Source: a virus | Length of the DNA: 28,257 bases | Strand: one strand, 5' to 3' | Virus record (IMG/VR): IMGVR_UViG_3300032770_000080 | Span: 1-28,257 of that record | In this document: positions 7,068 through 16,400 of the stretch, piece after piece | Layout of the letters: each line of letters starts with the position of its first letter | Position numbering within the stretch: position 1 is the stretch's first letter | Program-made: the position numbers and the translations under genes | Notes under the pieces: model-generated | Told to the model about the DNA's origin: nothing | The model's input: the letters and a program-made list of their open reading frames with translations, nothing else | Databases searched by the model: none

Positions 7068-8545
7068 CCTCCTACATCACCGGGATCTCGGCCAGTACCA
7101 GCACGCAGGCGGGGCATTTTATCGACAACCTGGGTCAGCCGAAGATGTATGTGACTGACTGGGCGCAGGGGATGCTCACCAACATCGGTCGATACTCCTC
7201 CGGTAACTGGCAGTCCGACATCGACACCTATTTCTCCTACCGGAGCGCGCAGGGCCTCACCGTCCACCACGACGTCATGATCAACTGCGTGGACGGGGCA
7301 GCCAATCTCGCAACGGGGGGAACCTGGGACGGGGTGGCACCGTTCAACAGCGGCGGTGATCCCACCACCGGGCTGAACAATACGTTCTGGACTCGCGTCG
7401 ATTACATGATCAGCTCGGCGGCCAGCCACGGTATCACCGTCGCCTGGTCGATCGGGCTCGGTTACAACTGGCCAACCGGCAGGCCGTATGGCGGGTGGAC
7501 GACAGCTCAATTCACCGCGTTCTGCACGGCGATCGGTGCTCGATATCCGTCGTCGACTCATCCGAACATTCTGTGGCTGTTCGGTGACGACCAGGATCCC
7601 GGTGTCACCTCCATCGAAGACAACTGGGACACCATGCTCACCGCGCTGCGCGCAAACGGGGCGAATCAGCCGGTCAGTGTCGAGTGGGAGACCGAGACCA
7701 CCTCCCGATATGATCCGAACACGGGCTCGCCAACCTCCCCGAACGCGGCGACGTGGGGAGTGAACAACGCAGCCTACGAAATCGTGTACACCTACCAGAT
7801 CGCGTACTGGATGATGGAGTTCGCCTGGAAGGATGTCACCTTCGGCTCACCCGCCCTGCTGACCCCGGTGCAGATCGACGGGGAGTGGTACCAGGGATCC
7901 GGCAGCAGCTACTACGCCCCTACCGATCGGCAGATGCGACAGGAGTGGTGGTGGACGCTGACGTCCGGCGGTCGAGGATTCATGGCGGAGGCGAACAACG
8001 TCTACGCGGCGGATAACTCCAGCTGGCTGTCCAACGCGCAGACTGACTGGGTGTTCGCCAACAACATGGGCAACATTGCTATCGCGTTCGCATCCTGGAC
8101 TAACTGGTATCTGCTGGTGCCAGACTTGTCGTCCGCGTTTATTACTGCCGGGCGAGGCACTCACGCCGCCTTCACCACTGCCCAGTACGGTGAGACGTTC
8201 ACCAACACCTGGGTCACGGCAAGCATCACCCCAGACGGCACTCTGGCCGTTGCCTATCTGTCGAATCACACGACCATCACCTGCACCACTTCGATGCTGG
8301 CAGCTGGATGGACAGCCCAATGGGTGGATCCTATCACTTGCGCGACGTCTAGTGCCGGATCCGGACCCACATTCAATTCCACCGCCAAGGGCAGCAACTC
8401 CCAGGGTGATCCGGACTGGGTACTCCTCTTCCAGGCACCATCCGCTGCCACTGTGACACCATCTGCCGTGGCAGGACCAGCAGGGATCGCGCCGACTGTG
8501 ATCCCCGTCCGCGCCGGGCGACGGAACGCAGGTCATAGTCGTTAA
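7064..8545 (+). CDS. Apiosidase-like (DUF4038/GH140-type) glycoside hydrolase
   Basis: ATG 7064 overlaps the upstream TGA (ATGA), indicating translational coupling; GTG 7049 would add five residues. The 493-residue product follows the DUF4038 TIM-barrel pattern: HFIDNLGQPKMYVTDWAQGM opening, DIDTYFSYRSAQGLTV, the FNSGGDPTTGLNNTFWTRVDYMI loop and helix, HGITVAWSIGL, then HPNILWLFGDDQDP with the catalytic-acid region at residues 174-176, and SVEWETET. GH140 enzymes remove apiose from rhamnogalacturonan II; related proteins act on other glycans. A C-terminal beta-rich domain (residues about 370-485) may bind sugar. The last residues, RRNAGHSR, recur in the next gene. On a phage, a likely job is degrading host surface or environmental polysaccharide. 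Confidence 0.68.
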   Translation: MTSYITGISASTSTQAGHFIDNLGQPKMYVTDWAQGMLTNIGRYSSGNWQSDIDTYFSYRSAQGLTVHHDVMINCVDGAANLATGGTWDGVAPFNSGGDPTTGLNNTFWTRVDYMISSAASHGITVAWSIGLGYNWPTGRPYGGWTTAQFTAFCTAIGARYPSSTHPNILWLFGDDQDPGVTSIEDNWDTMLTALRANGANQPVSVEWETETTSRYDPNTGSPTSPNAATWGVNNAAYEIVYTYQIAYWMMEFAWKDVTFGSPALLTPVQIDGEWYQGSGSSYYAPTDRQMRQEWWWTLTSGGRGFMAEANNVYAADNSSWLSNAQTDWVFANNMGNIAIAFASWTNWYLLVPDLSSAFITAGRGTHAAFTTAQYGETFTNTWVTASITPDGTLAVAYLSNHTTITCTTSMLAAGWTAQWVDPITCATSSAGSGPTFNSTAKGSNSQGDPDWVLLFQAPSAATVTPSAVAGPAGIAPTVIPVRAGRRNAGHSR

Positions 8546-8557
8546 AGGAGATCTGCT

Positions 8558-9259
8558 GTGGCGTTCGGGGCAACCGGGGCATGGCTGTATTCAATGAGCG
8601 CTGCCCTGACCGTCAGCAACCAGGGCGTCGGGGATCTGCTGATCGTAGAGGTTATCAACTTCTCCAATAGCACCGTCTGGGCTACCGGCCTGACCGGCGG
8701 GGGCGCCACCTGGACAATGGCCGGGGTTAAGTTCTCAGGAACGACCAACAACTACGCCGCGTCGGTTTTCCTCGGCACTGTTACCTCCACCGGCGCCGGG
8801 ACGGTCACGCCCACCTGGTCCGGAACCGCTCCTGGTACATATTCGCTCACCGGTCATGAATTCACCTCCAGCGTCGGGAACTGGGCGTTTGATCAGCAGG
8901 CAAATCTGGATAGTGCTGGCACGCTGAGCTGGCCGTCGCTGACTCCCGTGGTGAACGGTGAACTGTATTTCGGGATGTCCGGCAGTTTCAGCGCCTCTGC
9001 TGGGACCACCGCCGGATACGTCTACAACAGCGACGCTAATGGTGACGGAGAAGCATATAATCTGTCTTGCCCGAGCGGCACCGGGACGTTCCCCGTGTGG
9101 GCCGGGACCGTCGGCTCCAACGGGATGGTTTTCGGGATTATGATCCTGGTCAAGGAAGTCGCTCTGACATCTCCTCTGGTCGACAGTCCCGTTCCAGTGA
9201 ACATACCCGTCATTCTGGCTGGTCGTGCGGGCTGGCGGAACGCCGGGCATAGTCGTTAA
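8558..9259 (+). CDS. Minor virion protein, beta-sandwich appendage module
   Basis: GTG 8558 follows AAAGGAG at 8545-8551. The 233-residue protein is a single copy of the module shared with the 5226 and 9314 products: VGDLLIVEVINF, TGGGATWTMAG, an AASVFLG strand, and a TYSLTGHEFTS strand followed by a NLDSAGTLSWPSL region. It ends VILAGRAGWRNAGHSR, nearly the same last residues as the upstream hydrolase. No catalytic motif, signal peptide or membrane segment is seen. A structural role in a fibre or baseplate decoration is inferred from composition, paralogy and position. Confidence 0.62.
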   Translation: MAFGATGAWLYSMSAALTVSNQGVGDLLIVEVINFSNSTVWATGLTGGGATWTMAGVKFSGTTNNYAASVFLGTVTSTGAGTVTPTWSGTAPGTYSLTGHEFTSSVGNWAFDQQANLDSAGTLSWPSLTPVVNGELYFGMSGSFSASAGTTAGYVYNSDANGDGEAYNLSCPSGTGTFPVWAGTVGSNGMVFGIMILVKEVALTSPLVDSPVPVNIPVILAGRAGWRNAGHSR

Positions 9260-9313
9260 GAGGAGAATTTGCACGTCCCGTAGGGGAGGTCACATAGCCG
9301 TCAGGGGGGTCGC

Positions 9314-12300
9314 ATGGCTGTAACCCAGGTCGGCACCCCCAGCGCCACCGTTTACACGACCACCAATGGCACCAACACGCCGACGCTTGCCTGGTCGGGG
9401 ACACAGCCGCGTACTGCTGGTGACATTCTCGTCCTTGTTGTCACCGCTGCGGCGACCACTAGCGTCACTGCCCCAGCTACTCCAGCTGGCTGGACTGCTG
9501 GTCCAGCAGTTGGGAACGCCGCTACTGCGCACGCTTACGTCGCCATTTTCTGGAAGATTGCGACCAGCGGTGACGCGGTGCCGTCAATTTCGGTCACTAC
9601 CAGCGGCACCACACGCTGCGGTTTCAGTCTGTTTGAGCTGACCGGCGCAGAAAACATTCTTTCACCCGTCGATTCGATGGGCACGTACGCATCCGGTTCC
9701 AGCTCAGCGACCATTGCGTCAATGACGGTCACGAGCAGCGCGAACGTTCGCTATTCGGGTGAGTATGGTTTTGCCGCCTTTGCTCGGGAAAGCAGCGCTG
9801 CCACAACCGCCACGTATACAGCGGGCAGTGGCTGGACAAACTTCAGCAACGACGGCTCAACATCAAGTCGTGATAAAAACGCCGTCGACTACACCACCAG
9901 CGCTCCCACTATTGGCGTTACTCTATCAGATGCAGCAACCATCACCAGTGCCGGGACCGCGTATGCGGCCGGTGCGCTGATAGCGTTCACGCCTCCGCAC
10001 GATCCCGGTCCGGTACTGGTGCCGTGCAGTCAGCCACCTGGAGTGCGCGTCAGCTACGCGATGGCTGGCTACGCGATGGCCTCGGTCATTTCGTCCGCGC
10101 CTGTCATCATCACTCCGGCACCGCTGTATCCGCTTACTCAGCCGGTGGATGGATCACGTCGCACAGCTCGTCCGCCACGTGGCATTGTCCGAGGTATTGC
10201 TGGCGCAGCGCTCTTCACGTCGCTGATCGGTCCGCCGCTCACGCCGCTGCACGCGCCAATAGCCAGCACTGCGCGCCAGGCTCGTCCGCCTGCGGGTCAC
10301 GTTATCAAGCGGACGGGTACATTCAGCGGTGTTGGACCCGCTGTCACGCCACTGCACAAGCCTGTTACATCTGCAGTGCGCGTGCTGCCGCCGCATGGTA
10401 CAGTAACAAAGCGCAGCGGGCAGTTCAGCGGTACAGGTCCACAGCTCAAGGCGCTCAGCGGTCCTGTTAAGGCGACGCAGCCTCTTCCGCCACGCGGTGT
10501 TACCTATAGTCGTACAGGTACGTACAGCGGGATAGGTCCAGCGCTCACTCCGCTGCACGCGCCTGTGCGAGCTGTGCCTGCTAAACTGCCAGGCGGACGC
10601 ACATACACCCTGCGTGTTGTGCAGGTGACAGCTCCCGCAGTTAGTTCGACACTGTATCCGCTGCACGCACCTGTTACCTCAGTAGTGCGACGTCTGCCGC
10701 CAGCTGGTCGCAACATCAGTCGCACAGGCACATACAGTGGCGTCGGTCCAGCGCTGCGTCCCTTGACGTCACCTGTCAAGTCACGTCGACCTCTGCCTCC
10801 GCGTGGCGTTGCATACAGTCGCGCGGGTATTTACAGCGGCACAGGTCCAAAGCTGCGTCCTCTTAATGCTCCAGTGCGCGTACGTCAGCAGCCTCCGACG
10901 CTACCGGGTCGCGCATTTACGTTCAGCTATCTGCCACTGCTGATTGGATCTCCTGCACCCCCGCTCACACAGCCTCGCGGTGCGCGTGTCACGTATCTGC
11001 ACAGCGGACACGTCCAGTCGACTCCAATCGCACTGCCCGCGCTTGCCCCGACGATCGGGCCGCAGCTCACCCCGCTGCACGCGCCCGTACGCGCAGCTCT
11101 GCCCGCAGCGCATCAGCGTGGCTACACCACGACTCACAGTGGCGTATACAGCGGGACGGGTCCAGCTGTTACTTCGCTCAAAACGCCTGTCAAGGGACAG
11201 CCCGCGCAGCAGTTGCGCGGTCATGCAATCACTACGCCAGCACATGCCGCTGTAATTGCACCGACATCTGGACCGCAGCTCTATCCGCTGCACCAGCCGA
11301 TTCGCAGTCAGCTCGCGCTCCCGGCACCTGGTCGTGCGGCGGCTATCACGGCGATTCTTTTCTATGCGTCGACGTCGACAAGCGGACCAGCTATCTCGCC
11401 GAGGACGTCACCGTGGCGAGCTGTCATTCCGGCATCCATCCGAGGTGGCACGAGTCACGGATCGCAGGGAACGTTTTCCGGTACTGGTGCTACATTTAAG
11501 TCGGCTTCACAGCCAGCGGGCGTGCTGATTGCACTTTTGCGCACGGGGCACGTTCAGTCGTCTTACATCACATCGCCACCCATCGCCACTGGTCCCGTTA
11601 TCCCGCCTCGAGCACAGCCATGGCGAGCAGCAATACCAGCACCAATCCGAGGTGGCTGGAGTCGCAGCGCTACTGGACTATTTTCCGGTGTCGGCCCGGG
11701 ACTTATCCCGCTCAAGACACCAGTCAGGGCACGTCAGCCACTCCCCGGTTCAGGACGTGTCCTAGGTGCATATCGCGCTATTGCACAGCTACCCGCACCA
11801 ACATCTGGACCTCCGCTTACACCTCTGCATCAGCCAGTTCGCGGACGTTTGCCGTTGCCTCCGCCAGGTCGCGCGGCTACGATGGCTCTTCTGGGATTTA
11901 TCCAGACTGCACCGGCAACTGGACCTGCAATTCCTCCGCGTGCGCAGCCAGTGCGTGCCATAATCCCAATCCCAGCCCGAGGCGGATGGACTCGCAGCAG
12001 CGTTGGCACGCGCAGCGGTGTCGGATCAGTCGTTACTGCGCTCACAGGTCCGATACAAGAACGACGACCACTGCCACCACGAGGACGAATCTTCGGAATC
12101 GTCCGTGTTACTGCACAGGCACCGTCTCCGAGTGCTGGACCGACGCTGTACCCGCTGCGTCAGCCGATCCGCGCTCGACAGCCTCTGCCTAGTCCTGGTC
12201 GTGCAGCTACGATGTCGCTCCTGGGAGTCACTCCAGGTGTGGTGTCTTCCGCATCAATTTCGCCAAGGGCGACGCCATGGCGAGCGAGTATTCCCGCAGC

Positions 12301-13093
12301 AATTCGTGGAGGAAATACTCGCAGCAATCGTGGCATCTACAGTGGTCAAGGACCCGCTCTCGCACCATTGCACGCTCCGATTACTATCCGTCGCTCACTG
12401 CCGTCCGAGGGTCGGATCCTCGGCATTGCTCATCCGGCACCGCCTCCCGCACCGACATCCGGACCATCTGTCTATCCGCTCCGTCAGCCAGTGCGTGCGC
12501 CTATTCCGCAGCACATTCACGGTGGATACACACGCAGCAGCAAAGGCATCCGCAGCGGAATTGGTCCGGCACTACGTCCGCTGACAGCTCCGCTGCGTAC
12601 GAGCTGGCCACTGCCACCAGCAGGTCACGCACAGGGTACGCATCGAGGCATTTACAGTGGAACGGGTCCTGCGACCACACCGTTGCATCGTCCAGTCACT
12701 TCTATTGTACGGATTCAGCCCCCAGCAGGCAAATCCATCACACGTGTCGGTGCATATAGCGGGCAAGGTCCAGCGCTTCGTCCGCTCACCAGTCCGATGG
12801 TCGCCAGGCATCCACTGCCACCACGCGGTCACATCCTCGGTGTCTACACAGTCATCGTACTCCCGCCACCACCGACGCCTGGTCCGCCGATCCCACCGCG
12901 CGCAGTGCCAATCCGAGCAACGATTCCGCAGCCTATTCGTGGTGGCTGGACGCGCACGAGCGGACCTTACGTTCCGCCCATTCCGCCGCCACCCGCGCCA
13001 GGAGCGTTCGTCGTTAATCTTGGTTCTCCGTATCTAAGCTGGCAGACGGGACCAGTGAATTCCAGCTGGATGACGGGAGTGATAAACACATAA
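9314..13093 (+). CDS. Giant repeat virion protein, beta-sandwich head plus Pro/Arg-rich repeats
   Basis: The 1259-residue protein starts at ATG 9314 after AGGGGGG. Residues 1-235 are a third copy of the appendage module (AGDILVLVVTAAAT...FSLFELTGAENI...AAGALIAFTPP). Residues about 265-1215 consist of about 27 degenerate repeats of about 35 residues built on GPALxPLxxPVRxxxPLPPxGR followed by GxYSG. The repeats are strongly basic and proline-rich, without Cys. The C-terminus is a short hydrophobic VVNLGSPYLSWQTG segment. I recognise similar PLxxPVRARxP repeats from environmental phage structural proteins but know no function. An extended rod binding polyanions such as DNA, teichoic acid or capsule is one reading. 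Its stop overlaps the next start (TAATG). Confidence 0.7.
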   Translation: MAVTQVGTPSATVYTTTNGTNTPTLAWSGTQPRTAGDILVLVVTAAATTSVTAPATPAGWTAGPAVGNAATAHAYVAIFWKIATSGDAVPSISVTTSGTTRCGFSLFELTGAENILSPVDSMGTYASGSSSATIASMTVTSSANVRYSGEYGFAAFARESSAATTATYTAGSGWTNFSNDGSTSSRDKNAVDYTTSAPTIGVTLSDAATITSAGTAYAAGALIAFTPPHDPGPVLVPCSQPPGVRVSYAMAGYAMASVISSAPVIITPAPLYPLTQPVDGSRRTARPPRGIVRGIAGAALFTSLIGPPLTPLHAPIASTARQARPPAGHVIKRTGTFSGVGPAVTPLHKPVTSAVRVLPPHGTVTKRSGQFSGTGPQLKALSGPVKATQPLPPRGVTYSRTGTYSGIGPALTPLHAPVRAVPAKLPGGRTYTLRVVQVTAPAVSSTLYPLHAPVTSVVRRLPPAGRNISRTGTYSGVGPALRPLTSPVKSRRPLPPRGVAYSRAGIYSGTGPKLRPLNAPVRVRQQPPTLPGRAFTFSYLPLLIGSPAPPLTQPRGARVTYLHSGHVQSTPIALPALAPTIGPQLTPLHAPVRAALPAAHQRGYTTTHSGVYSGTGPAVTSLKTPVKGQPAQQLRGHAITTPAHAAVIAPTSGPQLYPLHQPIRSQLALPAPGRAAAITAILFYASTSTSGPAISPRTSPWRAVIPASIRGGTSHGSQGTFSGTGATFKSASQPAGVLIALLRTGHVQSSYITSPPIATGPVIPPRAQPWRAAIPAPIRGGWSRSATGLFSGVGPGLIPLKTPVRARQPLPGSGRVLGAYRAIAQLPAPTSGPPLTPLHQPVRGRLPLPPPGRAATMALLGFIQTAPATGPAIPPRAQPVRAIIPIPARGGWTRSSVGTRSGVGSVVTALTGPIQERRPLPPRGRIFGIVRVTAQAPSPSAGPTLYPLRQPIRARQPLPSPGRAATMSLLGVTPGVVSSASISPRATPWRASIPAAIRGGNTRSNRGIYSGQGPALAPLHAPITIRRSLPSEGRILGIAHPAPPPAPTSGPSVYPLRQPVRAPIPQHIHGGYTRSSKGIRSGIGPALRPLTAPLRTSWPLPPAGHAQGTHRGIYSGTGPATTPLHRPVTSIVRIQPPAGKSITRVGAYSGQGPALRPLTSPMVARHPLPPRGHILGVYTVIVLPPPPTPGPPIPPRAVPIRATIPQPIRGGWTRTSGPYVPPIPPPPAPGAFVVNLGSPYLSWQTGPVNSSWMTGVINT
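10110..12960 (+). repeat. About 27 tandem degenerate protein repeats, mean period near 105 nt
   Basis: Counting occurrences of GPxLxPLxxP and its variants gives about 27 units. In the second half they fall into a higher-order A-B-C pattern of about 107 residues. Type A is IPPRAQPxRAxIPxPxRGGWTRS then GxxSG; type B is PLPPRGRIxGIxxxxAxxP; type C is LYPLRQPVRxxxPLPxPGRAATM then LLG. Base-level similarity between units is low while the residue motif persists, so the array is old and under protein-level constraint, not a recent expansion. Confidence 0.8.
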
Positions 13094-13431
13094 TGGATCT
13101 GAATTCAGTCAACATTTCCCGTCTCAGCACACAGTACATTATCGTCCCTGTGCAATCGACTAAGGCTGGTGAACCGTATAATCCAACGGGGGATACCGTA
13201 CAGTTCGCATTCGTGCTTAACGCAGGTGCTGTGCCGACGACAATGAACTGGATCAACGGCAGCTGGGATGTGCTACCCAATTACAACTATCCCTACGCAG
13301 CCAAATGCCTGGTAGGACCGGGCATTGGTGCGGCGACCGCGCTCACAACTGGCACTTACAGCATCTGGCTGCAGATATTTGACAATCCGGAAACACCCGT
13401 CATGATCGCCGGAACTCTGCAAATTATATGA
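13093..13431 (+). CDS. Small phage structural protein upstream of portal
   Basis: The 112-residue protein starts in a TAATG overlap with the repeat protein. It reads MDLNSVNISRLSTQYIIVPV, then KAGEPYNPTGDTVQFAF, NWINGSWDV, and closes NPETPVMIAGTLQII. This strand-rich pattern recurs in small proteins just before portal genes of actinobacterial phages, where they are usually annotated hypothetical. The length and N-terminal VPV-KAG-PYNPT-DTVQFAF signature fit well. A neck or minor capsid role is inferred from place only. No enzymatic or metal-binding residues stand out. Confidence 0.65.
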   Translation: MDLNSVNISRLSTQYIIVPVQSTKAGEPYNPTGDTVQFAFVLNAGAVPTTMNWINGSWDVLPNYNYPYAAKCLVGPGIGAATALTTGTYSIWLQIFDNPETPVMIAGTLQII

Positions 13432-13466
13432 TACAGTCACTCTCATGCGAATGATAAGGAGACGGC

Positions 13467-16400
13467 GTGGCGCGTCGCAGTGCGATTATCGCCGCCACTA
13501 AGGCGATGCCAGGCGCGGCGCGTCCCACGCCTGCGCCGCAAGGCGGCACGTACTACGGCGCGCTCAGCCCGCTGGTGCAGCAGCTCAATAACGAGCGCGG
13601 ATACGCGAATAGCAACGGCCCGTTCCTGCCACGACCCGAGCGCACGTTCACAGAAGGTGCGTTCGGACCGTTCAGTCCGATACTCCCCGTCCCGGTGGAT
13701 GCGCCACCGGAGGGAGCGGATCAGCCAGATCCACGACTGTATGAGTATCAAGTTGGCTGGAACCTGCCGGTGGGGCAGCCGGGGACGGAGGGACTGAAAC
13801 TTGCGGACTTCAGTACGCTGCGCACTCTGGCTAACTTGTATTCTGTTGCTCGCACGTGCATTCAGATACGCAAGTCAGAAATCCGCGGACTCGACTGGGA
13901 CATCGTCCCCACGCATGAGGCCGCGAAGGCGTACCAGAATGATCATGACGCTATGCGAGACTTCGGCGAACGCAGGGCGAAGGCGGTCAAGTTCTTCCGA
14001 CACCCGGATCCCGATTTCTTCAACTTCGGGTCCTGGCTGGACACCTTGCTGGACGAGGTGTTCGTCTACGATGCACTGTCCCTGGTCTTGCGACCCAAGT
14101 GGGGTAAGGGACTTGGACGAGGTCTGCTTGGTAGCGACCTTGACTGCATTGAACTTATCAGCGGTCCCACGATTCGTCCGCTGGTGGGTATGCACGGCGA
14201 AATTCCGCGTCCGCCTTGCTACAGCGAAGACACAGAAATTCTTACGCGGGATGGCTGGACGCTCTTCAGTGAACTGAAGGGTACGGAAGAGGTTGCGACT
14301 CGCTCCAAAGATGGAGTGTTCGAGTGGCAGCAGCCGACTCACTATGTGAATGTAGCGTACACCGGACCGATGGTGCAGTTCCACGGTCGTTCAATTGATT
14401 GCCTGGTGACTCCAGATCATCGAATGCTTACAACCGTTGGTCCAGATGACTGGGCCTGGAAGCGTCGAGTACGTGATGAGGATGGTCACTTTTGCAGAAC
14501 TACAGACGGCAAAAACGGGGTCCAGCGCGAGTGGATAACATCTGCTCAACGTCTGCTGGAGCGGAAGCAGGCTGGGAACAAAGCTGGGATTAGAACAAAA
14601 AGGGATGATCGACTCGTAGCGACTAGTGTGTGGCATGGACGTGAGCTGACGCAGGTAACGTTCAGTTCAGCGGGGCAGATCTTCACGTGGGATGAACCGC
14701 ACGATGACGTGCATATGACTTCCGGACCAGATGTGCCTGTGGATGTCCGAGACAATCCGATGACAATGACAGGCGATCAGTTTGCAGCCTTCATGGGCAT
14801 GTATTTGTCTGAAGGCGGTCTGGTCTACAATGCCGCGAAGTACGATTACAAGTTCACCATCAGCCAGACTGCACAAGGGAAAGGTCTCACAGAATACGGG
14901 GAGCTGATCAAGGATCTCTTCGGCATTCCGCATGCTGGTCGCGCAGGATGGACCATCTATCGCAAGGTTATGTGGCGATATCTGCACCAGTTCGGTTGCG
15001 CGAAAGAAAAGTTCGCGCCACCCGAAGTTCTGGAATTGTCTAAGCGACAGCTAGAGATATTCCTGGAACACTACTGGCTAGGCGATGGACACTATGCATA
15101 TGGCCAGAAGATTATCGCAACTTCCAGCCAGCGGATGGCAGGCAATCTGCAGGAAGTCATCCAGAAGCTGGGGTACTCAGCATCCGCGGTATTCAGAAAA
15201 GATGGATGCTGTCGGTTGGGTATCCGGAAGACCGCTTATCCCGAATACAATGCGCATGAGGCGGAATACTCGGGTCGCGTCTACTGTGTGACTGTACCGA
15301 ACGGAGTGGTGTATGTCCGGCGAAACGGACATTCGGTATGGTCTGGTAATTCTCCGGCATATCAGCAGTTTTTGTACGGAGTACCCAGAAGCGACTATAT
15401 GACGCTTATGACGCAACGTGACATAGAAGAGGGCGGTCTGAGTGATGCGGAAGTAGCCAGCTTCCGTAAAGATCAGCTGCTGTACTTGCCCATGCTGCGT
15501 CAGCGCTGGACGCCGTACGGGATGCCGCCTATTGAGCGTGCGCTTATTCCGGTGATGTCCGGCTTGCAGAAGCAGGGATTTCAGCTTGACTATTTCAGGG
15601 AGGGGACCGTACCTGCGGTCTACATTTCACCTGGTGATCCCAACATTACTCCAAATCAGGTGCGCGAGCTGCAAGACGCGCTGAACGCAATCGCGGGGGA
15701 TCCAGCCTGGCACCACAAGATTATTGTCCTTCCGCCAGGCAGCAAGGTGGAACCGCAGCGACCGGTGGATTTGTCGGATCAGTTTGATGAAATGGTCATC
15801 ACGCAGGTGTGCATGGCCTTTGACGTCAATCCAATTGAGCTGGGCATTCTGCCGAATGTGAGCAGCACGGCGTCACCGTTTGCTGCGAAAGAAATGGCAC
15901 AGGCGTCCAGGAACATCCATGAGCGGGTTTCTACGAAACCCACTCTGAAATTCCTGTGCGCCATTTTTGACGACATCCTGCATCGCGTGTGCGGGCAGGA
16001 TGACATGAAGTTCACCTTTGAGGGTCTGCAGGAGGAAGCAGATCAAGCTGCCGTGACGGATCTGCTGGTGAAGCAGGTGCAGTACGGCATCCGCAGCGTG
16101 GATGAGGCGCGTGGGGAAATTGAGCTGCCGCCCTGGGGTGAGCAGGAAACCAGCGAGCCGGTGGTCTTCACGCAGATGGGTCCGGTGCCGTTCAAAATGG
16201 CACTGCCGCTCATGGAAGCGCAGATGCAGGGGAGTGCGGGGCAGGGTCAGCAGCAGGGCAGCAATAAGCCCACCAGCACCACAGGCAGAGGCGATCAGTA
16301 CGGCGGACCGGGACGTCCGCGTCACAATACACCTATCCCCGCTCCCAGTACCAAACCTTCCGGAGGCGAATTGCCTCCGGAACGTCACGGCACGGGTGCA

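Noticed and set aside
11256-12584. Several + strand open frames inside the repeat gene
   Set aside because: Arg/Ser/His-rich out-of-frame readings of the GC-rich repeats; they lack ribosome sites and coherent motifs, unlike the HNH frame inside the TerL intein.
10110-12960. CRISPR array
   Set aside because: The periodicity is in protein motifs with poor base identity; there are no identical direct repeats with unique spacers.
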